Part shown: positions 16,591 to 23,392 of the stretch, piece by piece
How positions within the stretch are numbered: the stretch's first letter is position 1
How the letters are laid out: the number at the start of each line of letters is the position of its first letter
Position numbers and translations under genes: made by a program
NCBI RefSeq assembly: GCF_023656745.1
Contig: NZ_JAMOKO010000013.1
Location: 1-59,027, forward strand
Direction of reading: 5' to 3'
Source of the DNA: Collinsella sp. BG-O-102
Lineage (GTDB): Bacteria; Actinomycetota; Coriobacteriia; Coriobacteriales; Coriobacteriaceae
DNA: 59,027 nucleotides
The notes under the pieces: model-generated
Database searches by the model: none
What the model saw: only the letters and a program-made list of their open reading frames with translations
What the model was told of the DNA's origin: nothing

Positions 16591-18007
16591 AGAAGATCCG
16601 GCGCAGGTCTCCGCGGTTGAGTGCTTCGTCGAAGAGGTGCTTGAACACCACACTGCCGTGCAGACCGTCGTGCTCGAACTCGTTGGTCACCCAGGCATGC
16701 GAGTTGCCCACGCGGCTGAGCGTATCGAGCTGCAGGCCCGAATCCACGTACATGTCGTCGAAATACACCGCGGCCTGGAGCGGCACTTCGTTGTAGGCCA
16801 GGCGCTGCGGGTCGTAGATCTTGTCCCAGCTGGTGTCTTCCATCAGCAGGTCCATGGCGGGCTTGAAGGGCTTGAGCTCGGGCATCTGCTCGAACATCCA
16901 CGGGAACATGGCCTCGCCGGTAAACATGAGCGGGCGCGCGAGGGTGTCGAACTCGGTGCGGTGAGCCTTCTCTTCAGCCGCGGCCCAGCCAATGGGCATA
17001 GTGTCACCGTCGGCGTATATGAACTCCTGCAGCGTCCAGTACAGCGGATTCGTGCGCGTGTTGGTGCGCTCGAAGGCGCGCATCAAAAAGCTGTCAGATA
17101 CCGAGGCGTCGCAGGTCAGCGTGCCGTCGCCATCAACAAAAGCGTGATCGATAATCCAATGCATGCGTTCAAAGCTCGGCTTCATGCCAAAGTCGCTGCC
17201 CATGAGCTGTAGGCGCTCGACTGTCATCGGCGAGCCGTCGGGCAGCACGGGCTTCTGGGCTTCGAGCGCATCGGCCAGGGCTGCCACGCGCTCGACGTCA
17301 GCGGGGTAGCGGTCATAATACTGCTGCGTCTTGGCGGCCATGCGCGGGAAGGTGTGCGCGTAGACCTCGCTTGCGCTCGCCGGCACGTGGGGGATTCCGC
17401 CGCAGGTAAAGCTCGCCGCCACGCCCTCGGGGAAGAGCGACAGGTAGCTCAGCGTCAAAAAACCGCCGTAGCTTTGGCCGAGCGTGACCCACGGCTTGCC
17501 TCCAAAGCCCACTAGGCGCAGGTACTCAAAATCGCGCACGATGGAGCTGGCGAGGTGGCGCTTGAGGTAGTCCGCCTGCGAGCGGGCCGCATTGGCGCCT
17601 GCTGCCTCGGCGCGATCGCCCAAGGCGGCAATCGTGCGCCCGTCCACGCAGCTGCTGCGTCCGGTGCCGCGCTGGTCGGGAAGGACCACGCGGAAGTGCT
17701 TGACGGCCTCCTCGATCCAGCCGTCGCTTGTGGGCGTCAGCGGACGCGGGCTCTCGCCGCCGGGGCCGCCCTGCAAAAACAGGAGCAGTGGCAGATCGTC
17801 GTTGATGCGGTCGGGCGCGCAAACCACGCGGTAGAAGAGCTTGATGCTCTCGGGCGCGCCGGCGATGGGTGCCGGCATAGCGCCGCGGCGCATGGTGCTG
17901 CCGACGGCCAGGAGCATCGGCTCCAGGCCGCGCCAGTCAAGGGGGACGTCGATGCTGTGGTCCTCGACGTAAAGGCCGGGGACGTGGTACGAAGTGATGA
18001 GGGCCAT
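16589..18007 (-). CDS. S33-family aminopeptidase (proline iminopeptidase-like)
   Basis: 472-residue alpha/beta hydrolase. The oxyanion-hole motif GGPGGESPR lies near residue 80 and the nucleophile elbow GQSYGGF near residue 170, both typical of prolyl aminopeptidases and related S33 peptidases of the longer (~430-470) type. It would release N-terminal proline or other residues from peptides in the cytoplasm. The start at 18007 follows a GGAAG site. The gene sits between proB and proA on the opposite strand, so salvage and synthesis of proline are encoded side by side. Exact specificity is an inference. Confidence 0.82.
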   Translation of the reverse strand: MALITSYHVPGLYVEDHSIDVPLDWRGLEPMLLAVGSTMRRGAMPAPIAGAPESIKLFYRVVCAPDRINDDLPLLLFLQGGPGGESPRPLTPTSDGWIEEAVKHFRVVLPDQRGTGRSSCVDGRTIAALGDRAEAAGANAARSQADYLKRHLASSIVRDFEYLRLVGFGGKPWVTLGQSYGGFLTLSYLSLFPEGVAASFTCGGIPHVPASASEVYAHTFPRMAAKTQQYYDRYPADVERVAALADALEAQKPVLPDGSPMTVERLQLMGSDFGMKPSFERMHWIIDHAFVDGDGTLTCDASVSDSFLMRAFERTNTRTNPLYWTLQEFIYADGDTMPIGWAAAEEKAHRTEFDTLARPLMFTGEAMFPWMFEQMPELKPFKPAMDLLMEDTSWDKIYDPQRLAYNEVPLQAAVYFDDMYVDSGLQLDTLSRVGNSHAWVTNEFEHDGLHGSVVFKHLFDEALNRGDLRRIF

Positions 18008-18119
18008 GTGAGACTTCCGTTCGTTGCGGTGTTTCGGGTTGACCAATTCTACCGCCGCGGGCGAGGCCATGCGCAAATCGGCTACCATGGTTGCAAACTT
18101 CTAGGAGAAAGGGCCGCCC

Positions 18120-19406
18120 ATGTCGGTCGATATAGCCACGTATGTCCACGATCTTGCCGTTGCCGCCAAGGCAGCGTCGGCCTCGCTTGCCACGGCGAGC
18201 GATGAGCAGCGCCAGGAGGCCGTGCGCGCCATGGCCGCAGCACTGCGCAACGGTGTCGACTCCATCGTCGCCGCCAACGAGCTCGATATGTCCGCTGCGC
18301 GCGATGCGGGTACCTCGGCCGGACTGCTCGATCGCCTGCTGCTGACGCCCGAGCGCGTCGAGGGCATGGCCGCCGGCCTGGGAAAGCTCGCCGAGCTGCC
18401 CGATCCCGTGGGCCGCGTGCTCGACCACCGTATACTCGCAAGCGGCGTGGACCTGACCCGCGTGAGTGTGCCACTGGGTCTGGTCGCCATAGTGTATGAG
18501 GCGCGCCCCAACGTGACGGCCGATGCCGCGGGCATCTGCATCCGCACCGGCAACGCCTGCATTCTGCGCGGCGGCTCGCTGGCCTATCACTCGTGTGCCA
18601 TGATTGCCGAGCTGCTGGCCGATGCGCTCGAGGCCAAGGGCTTCCCGCGCGAGGCCGTGTCGATGATCGAGTCCACCGACCGCGAGGCCACTGGCGAGCT
18701 CATGAAGCTCCGCGGCATTGTCGACGTACTCATTCCGCGCGGCGGTGCAGGCCTGATCCAGCGCTGCGTGCGCGAGTCGCTTGTGCCGGTGATCGAGACG
18801 GGCACGGGCAACTGCCACATCTACGTGCATGAATCCGCCGACTTTGATAAGGCGCTCAACATTATCGTTAATGCCAAGACCCAGCGCGTAGGCGTGTGCA
18901 ATGCCGCCGAGTCGCTGCTGGTCGACCGTGCTGTGGCCGATGCGTTTTTGCCTGCGGTCGTTGCCGTGCTGCACGACCACGGCGTGCTCATTCACGGCGA
19001 CGAGGCCACGTGCGCCGCGTGCGCCGACGCCGGCTTTGTAGAGGGCGATGACTACGTCGCCGCGACTGAGGAGGACTGGGGTCGCGAGTACCTGGCGCTC
19101 GAGATGAGCGTGAAGGTCGTGGCAAACGAGGACGAGGCCATCGCGCACATCAACCGCTACGGTACCATGCATTCCGAGGCCATCATTTCCGAGGACGTGG
19201 ACGCCTGCGAGCGCTTCTTGGATGCGGTCGATGCCTCGGCCGTATATGCCAACGCCAGCACGCGCTTTACCGACGGCGGCGAGTTTGGCCTGGGCGCCGA
19301 GATCGGCATCTCGACCCAAAAGCTCCACGCCCGCGGCCCCTTTGCCGCCGAGGCCCTCACCACCTACAAATACAAGCTTCGAGGCACCGGCCAGGTCCGC
19401 CCCTAG
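18120..19406 (+). CDS. proA: Glutamate-5-semialdehyde dehydrogenase (gamma-glutamyl phosphate reductase)
   Basis: 428 residues. Reduces gamma-glutamyl phosphate with NADPH, the second step of proline synthesis. Aldehyde-dehydrogenase fold with LGLVAIVYEARPNVTADAAG around residue 120, RGGSLAY near residue 150, PRGGAGLI near residue 205 and the catalytic cysteine in QRVGVCNAAESLLVD near residue 260. The length is normal. An AGGAGAAAGGG site precedes the start. It is divergent from the aminopeptidase gene, with 112 bases between their starts. Confidence 0.95.
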   Translation: MSVDIATYVHDLAVAAKAASASLATASDEQRQEAVRAMAAALRNGVDSIVAANELDMSAARDAGTSAGLLDRLLLTPERVEGMAAGLGKLAELPDPVGRVLDHRILASGVDLTRVSVPLGLVAIVYEARPNVTADAAGICIRTGNACILRGGSLAYHSCAMIAELLADALEAKGFPREAVSMIESTDREATGELMKLRGIVDVLIPRGGAGLIQRCVRESLVPVIETGTGNCHIYVHESADFDKALNIIVNAKTQRVGVCNAAESLLVDRAVADAFLPAVVAVLHDHGVLIHGDEATCAACADAGFVEGDDYVAATEEDWGREYLALEMSVKVVANEDEAIAHINRYGTMHSEAIISEDVDACERFLDAVDASAVYANASTRFTDGGEFGLGAEIGISTQKLHARGPFAAEALTTYKYKLRGTGQVRP

Positions 19407-19420
19407 CGTCCGCGCAAACA

Positions 19421-19461
19421 AAAACCACCACAAAGGTGCCTTTCCCCTTTGTGGTGGTTTT
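19421..19461. repeat. CCACCACAAAGG hairpin repeat, copy 5
   Basis: Perfect 16-base arms (19421-19436 and 19446-19461), loop TGCCTTTCC. It sits between the convergent proA and HD-domain genes and ends in TTTT, so it may terminate transcription in both directions. Confidence 0.88.
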
Positions 19462-19476
19462 AAGTGGCGCGGGCGG

Positions 19477-20076
19477 TTAGGCCTGGAAGGTATCGTGGTC
19501 GGGGGCGAAGGACTGCATGGCTGCGATGGTGCGGTCGAAGAGCTCAGGAAGCTCCCAGCCCAGCATCTCGGCGCCCTGCGAAATCACGTCGCGCGAGCAG
19601 CCGGCGGCAAAGCGCTTGTCCTTGAACTTCTTCTTGAGCGACTTGGTCGTAAAGTCCATAACGCTCTTGCTCGGGCGCATGATGACTGCAGCGCCGATCA
19701 GGCCGGTGAGCTCATCGCAGGCAAACAGGATCTTTTCCATCTGCAGCTCGGGCTTGGGCAGCGAGGTATTGAAGTCCGACGTGTGCGTCTGGATGGCGCG
19801 AATGAGCTCGGGAGACGCACCTTCATCCTTAAGAATCTTGGCAGCATAGATGGTGTGGTTCATGGGGTCGTCCTCATGCTCCTCCCAATCCAGGTCGTGC
19901 AGCAGACCGACGATGCCCCAAAACTCCTCGTTCTCGGGGTCGAACTCGCGCGCAAAGTAGCGCATAGTGCCCTCGACCGTCTCGCCATGGGTGATATGGA
20001 ACGGGTCCTTGTTGTGCTCATTGAGCAGTTCGAACGCGCGGTCGCGGGTGATTCCGGCGGTAAGCGGCTCTGCCAT
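19477..20076 (-). CDS. HD-domain hydrolase-like protein
   Basis: 199 residues. Carries an HD-type metal-binding pattern: HITHGETVEGTMRYFA, GLLHDLDWEEHEDDPMNHTIYAA (His-Asp pair near residue 59-60) and AIQTHTSD. Such small HDIG-like proteins are often annotated as hydrolases or phosphohydrolases; the substrate is unknown. An AAGGAG site precedes the ATG at 20076. It lies between two hairpin repeats, so it is probably transcribed alone. Confidence 0.82.
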   Translation of the reverse strand: MAEPLTAGITRDRAFELLNEHNKDPFHITHGETVEGTMRYFAREFDPENEEFWGIVGLLHDLDWEEHEDDPMNHTIYAAKILKDEGASPELIRAIQTHTSDFNTSLPKPELQMEKILFACDELTGLIGAAVIMRPSKSVMDFTTKSLKKKFKDKRFAAGCSRDVISQGAEMLGWELPELFDRTIAAMQSFAPDHDTFQA

Positions 20077-20130
20077 AAGAGACTCCTTGTGCTCGTGGGT
20101 ATCGATAAGAATGAATACTACTAGAACAAG

Positions 20131-20171
20131 AAAACCACCACAAAGGTGCCTGTTCCCTTTGTGGTGGTTTT
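20131..20171. repeat. CCACCACAAAGG hairpin repeat, copy 6
   Basis: Arms at 20131-20146 and 20156-20171 with loop TGCCTGTTC. It lies between the HD-domain gene and carD on the minus strand. It is the last copy seen in the window. Confidence 0.88.
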
Positions 20172-20184
20172 TGGCGCGGATGGG

Positions 20185-20670
20185 TTAGTTGAGGGCGGCT
20201 TGGGCTAGGCGGGCTTCGGCGGCCTCCTCGGTGACACCAAGGGCCACGGCGAACTCCTCGATGGAGCGGCGTTTGGCCTCCTTGAGTACGCGCATGTAGT
20301 AGGAGCTGGGTTTTTTATCAGCTTCCTCGGCCTGGCGAATGCGGTGCATCATGGTCTTTGCCACGCGGACCGTCTCGGGCGCACCCAGCTTGAGCTGCTG
20401 CTTAAAGTGCGTCTCCTCAAGCGAGCTGTTGCGCTCGGTAAAGGTGTCGCACTCCAGCTCGTCATAGTGGCTCAGCAGGTGCTCGGCATCTTGCTGCGAG
20501 ATGGCGGCGTGCAAACGGTCGGCCTGCGCCACGGGGTACATGAGGATCGTCTGCGCATGTCCCTGCTTGGTCTCGAGCAGTAGCATGGGCTGCGGTGTGT
20601 CGTCCCTAAAACCGACGACGGTGCAGACTCCCTGACCCGGATGAATGACGTGTTGACCGATTGAGAACAT
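20185..20670 (-). CDS. carD: CarD-family transcriptional regulator
   Basis: 161 residues. The N-terminal RNA-polymerase-interacting Tudor-like domain begins MFSIGQHVIHPGQGVCTVVGF, followed by a helical C-terminal DNA-contacting region (KKPSSYYMRVLKEAKRRS). CarD/CdnL binds the beta subunit and stabilises open promoter complexes, mostly at rRNA and other strong promoters. The length is typical. A GGAGG site precedes the start. The divergent neighbour is argS, with a 342-base spacer. Confidence 0.9.
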   Translation of the reverse strand: MFSIGQHVIHPGQGVCTVVGFRDDTPQPMLLLETKQGHAQTILMYPVAQADRLHAAISQQDAEHLLSHYDELECDTFTERNSSLEETHFKQQLKLGAPETVRVAKTMMHRIRQAEEADKKPSSYYMRVLKEAKRRSIEEFAVALGVTEEAAEARLAQAALN

Positions 20671-21012
20671 GCTACCTCCAACTTATACGAATTTACGTAT
20701 GTCTAGAATAACACGCTGACGTGCGCAAACCCTTACTTTATGCAGGAAAAGCACACAACTCCGATAGGTAAGAGTATTCGATAACAGGCGCAGCTCATTC
20801 ACACCTTTATGCATTTTCAACGCCTGCATAATCTGCAGGCAGACTGGCATCTTTGAGTGACTCCATACAAGCTGTAGTCAATTTTGTGCATATGCAATAT
20901 CGATTGGCTTTACCCTGCGACAGTGCCCGTCGCTTGTGATAGAGTGCTACAAACTCTGGCTTTTGCCCTACGAGTGACCAAGAGCTCGGGGGCTTTAACA
21001 CAAGGAGGATCT
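20671..21012. other. Divergent spacer between carD and argS
   Basis: 342 bases with no gene. It must hold the promoters of both genes, but no strong consensus pair is evident. There is no T-box (no GGGTGGNACC element) ahead of argS. A small hairpin AGAG-CTCT lies around 20941-20956. Confidence 0.4.
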
Positions 21013-22866
21013 ATGCCCGAGAAGATTGAAGAGCTGGTACGCGCTGCGCTTGCTGCGGCCCAGGAGGCCGGCGACCTTTCCGCATTTGAACTTGACGATT
21101 GCGCTATCGAGCGACCGGCTGACACTTCTCATGGCGAGTGGACCTCTACCATGGCCCTGAAGTCCGCCAAGCTGGCCCATTGCGCCCCGCGCAAGATCGC
21201 CGAGGCCATCGTTGCCCATATGCCCGAGGACCCCGCGATCGAGAAGGTCGAGATCGCAGGCCCCGGCTTCATCAACTTCTACCTCTCCGTTGCCGTCAAG
21301 AATGCCATCTTTGGCGAGGCTCGCGAGAAGGGCATGGACTTCGCTAAGTCCAACGTCGGTGGTGGCCTGAAGACCCAGGTCGAGTTCGTTTCCGCCAACC
21401 CCGTCGGCCCCATGCACATCGGCCACGGCCGCTGGGCCGCGCTGGGCGATTCGCTCTGCCGTGTTATGGACCACGCCGGTTACGACATCCAGCGTGAGTT
21501 CTACATCAACGACCACGGCTCTCAGATGAACACCTTCGGCAACTCCATCAGCACGCGCTATATGCAGCTTGCCGACATCATCGCCAAGCAGGGCGTGGAT
21601 ATCGACGAGGCTCACAAACTGCTGATTGCCGACCGCGACGCCTTTGTTGCCGACGAGAACGACGAGCATCCCGAGACTCATCCGTACCAGGATAACTTTG
21701 CCGAGACCCTTGGCAAGGACTCCTATGGCGGCGACTACATCATCGACGAGGCCGCCGAGTTCTGGCGCACTGACGGCGACAAGTGGGTCAACGCCGATCC
21801 TCAGGAGCGCATGGAGAGCTTCCGCGAGCGCGGCTATGTGAAGATGGTCGACAACATGCGCGACCTCTGCCACGCCGTCAATTGCGACTTCGATCGTTGG
21901 TACTCCGAGCGTTCGCTGTACGTGAAGGACACCGAGGGCGAGACCGCCGGCACCTCCGCCGTCGACCGCGCTTTTGAGAAGCTCGACAAGATGGGCTATC
22001 TCTACACCAAGGACGGCGCCCTGTGGTTCCGCTCCACCGACCTGGGCGATGACAAGGACCGCGTCCTGATCAAGTCCGACGGCGAGTACACCTACTTCGC
22101 CTCCGACGTTGCCTATCACTGGGATAAGTTCCAGCGCGTCGACCACGTCATCGACATCTGGGGCGCCGACCACCACGGCTACATCGAGCGTGTCCGCTGC
22201 GTCTGCGATGCCTTGGGTTACCCCGGCAAGTTCGAGGTTCTGCTGGGCCAGCTCGTCAACCTGCTGCGCAACGGCAAGCCCGTCCGTATGTCCAAGCGTA
22301 AGGGCACCATGGTGACCCTGCAGGAGCTCGTCGACGAGGTCGGCTCCGACGCTGCCCGTTACACCCTCATCTCCAAGAGCTCCAACCAGATGGTCGACTT
22401 CGATATTGAGGCCGTCAAGAAGCGCGACAACTCCAACCCGGTGTACTACGTGCAGTACGCTCACGCCCGCGTGTGCTCCATCCTGCGCCGTGCCGCTGAC
22501 GTTACGCCCGAGCAGGCTGACGAGATGGGCATGAAGGCCGTCGCCGCCAAGGCCATCGGTGAGAACGTCGATTACTCGCTGCTGACCGACCCGACCGAGC
22601 TCGCCCTTTCGCGCAAGCTCAACGAGCTCACCGACCTCATCGCCAGCTGCGCTCGCGACCGCGCCCCGTTCCGTCTGACTCACTTTGCCGAGGAGCTCGC
22701 CGGCGACTTCCACAGCTTCTACGCTGCCTGTCAGGTGCTGCCGAGCGAGGGCCGTCCCGTCGACCCCGAGCTTTCGCGTGCCCGTCTGGCCGCTTGCGAT
22801 GCCGTCCGTGTGACGCTCGCCCTGGTGCTCACCCTCGTTGGCGTTTCCGCGCCCGAGCAGATGTAA
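21013..22866 (+). CDS. argS: Arginyl-tRNA synthetase
   Basis: 617 residues, class I synthetase charging tRNA-Arg. The HIGH-type motif is PMHIGHGRWAALGD near residue 133, and the KMSKS-equivalent is PVRMSKRKGTMVTL near residue 426. The C-terminal DALR anticodon-binding domain covers roughly the last 130 residues (LSRKLNELTDLIASC to ACQVLPSE). An AAGGAGG site lies directly upstream of 21013; the in-frame upstream codons to 20884 are not family sequence. It is ended by the terminator at 22912-22944. Confidence 0.95.
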   Translation: MPEKIEELVRAALAAAQEAGDLSAFELDDCAIERPADTSHGEWTSTMALKSAKLAHCAPRKIAEAIVAHMPEDPAIEKVEIAGPGFINFYLSVAVKNAIFGEAREKGMDFAKSNVGGGLKTQVEFVSANPVGPMHIGHGRWAALGDSLCRVMDHAGYDIQREFYINDHGSQMNTFGNSISTRYMQLADIIAKQGVDIDEAHKLLIADRDAFVADENDEHPETHPYQDNFAETLGKDSYGGDYIIDEAAEFWRTDGDKWVNADPQERMESFRERGYVKMVDNMRDLCHAVNCDFDRWYSERSLYVKDTEGETAGTSAVDRAFEKLDKMGYLYTKDGALWFRSTDLGDDKDRVLIKSDGEYTYFASDVAYHWDKFQRVDHVIDIWGADHHGYIERVRCVCDALGYPGKFEVLLGQLVNLLRNGKPVRMSKRKGTMVTLQELVDEVGSDAARYTLISKSSNQMVDFDIEAVKKRDNSNPVYYVQYAHARVCSILRRAADVTPEQADEMGMKAVAAKAIGENVDYSLLTDPTELALSRKLNELTDLIASCARDRAPFRLTHFAEELAGDFHSFYAACQVLPSEGRPVDPELSRARLAACDAVRVTLALVLTLVGVSAPEQM

Positions 22867-22911
22867 TCTACGGGTCATTTGACCGTACAGACTTGGTTTA
22901 ACTAAGCCTTG

Positions 22912-22944
22912 AAAGCCCGATCTCCCACGGAGGTCGGGCTTTTT
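22912..22944 (+). terminator. Terminator of argS
   Basis: Stem AAAGCCCGA-T-CTCC / GGAG-G-TCGGGCTTT with loop CAC, followed by TT. It is 45 bases after the argS stop. Confidence 0.9.
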
Positions 22945-22988
22945 GCAAACGCCGACGTATTGACGAATTTGGAACTGCTGGAAATACG

Positions 22989-23137
22989 AAACTATGCCGG
23001 TTTACTACGATGAAATGAGAAATTCCAACCACGCCGGCTTTTCGCAAAAAGTGCAAGGCATCTACCTGCGGTTTTAGTTCAACAAGTTTCGGAGTGGTCG
23101 CGGTTGAGCGATTCATCGTAGTAAACCGCCATAGTTT
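22989..23137. repeat. Large imperfect palindrome, element B
   Basis: 26-base inverted arms with one mismatch lie at 22989-23014 and 23112-23137 (core TTTACTACGATGAA and complement). The interior also pairs in part (ACCACGCCG with CGGAGTGGT). The centre holds ACCTGCGGTTTTA at about 23063-23075, shared in reverse orientation with element A at 146-268, although the outer arms differ in sequence. No coding frame inside looks real. Confidence 0.65.
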
Positions 23138-23176
23138 TGGCGGAGGCAGTCAGATTTGTGGGTGTTAAACCAAAAA

Positions 23177-23220
23177 GTGCCCCTTTTGACTAGTCGTTTA
23201 AGAGCGTTCCCAATGACTAA
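23177..23220. repeat. Diverged copy of the GTCCCCAATGACTAG tandem repeat
   Basis: TGCCCCTTTTGACTAGTCGTTTAAGAGCG followed by TTCCCAATGACTAA, aligning with the tandem repeat at 3776-3820 in the same order and spacing. It lies immediately upstream of the rho promoter. Confidence 0.5.
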
Positions 23221-23221
23221 G

Positions 23222-23249
23222 TTGCAGGTGGTTGCGGTTGTGTTACACT
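23222..23249 (+). promoter_or_regulatory. Candidate rho promoter
   Basis: TTGCAG (23222-23227), 16-base spacer, TACACT (23244-23249). Transcription starting near 23256 would give a leader of about 135 bases before the GTG start of rho, long enough for the autogenous control usual for rho. Confidence 0.5.
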
Positions 23250-23392
23250 AACGCTGCGTATATGACGCAATCATCTCGATACAGATCAATGATGTCCGTC
23301 GTTTTGAACGGAACTAGACTGTTTAGCCGCCCTGAAGGTTTATGCAGGGAGCATGTGATCACAGGGCTTGAAAAGAAAGTTGAGCAAACACT

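Noticed and set aside
5649-20171. CRISPR array as explanation of the CCACCACAAAGG repeats
   Set aside because: Copies are separated by whole genes, are themselves palindromes, and no spacers or cas genes are present.
20671-21012. T-box or other amino-acid riboswitch upstream of argS
   Set aside because: No T-box consensus, specifier loop or antiterminator was found.
20995-22878. 627-codon open frame opposite argS
   Set aside because: It exactly shadows argS, is Val/Leu/Gly-rich without domains, and has no ribosome site. Long antisense frames are expected where GAC/CTC-type codons dominate.
22898-23116. 72-codon minus-strand frame inside the large palindrome before rho
   Set aside because: It lies mostly in the palindrome arms and spacer, with no ribosome site. 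The structure, not a protein, explains the sequence.
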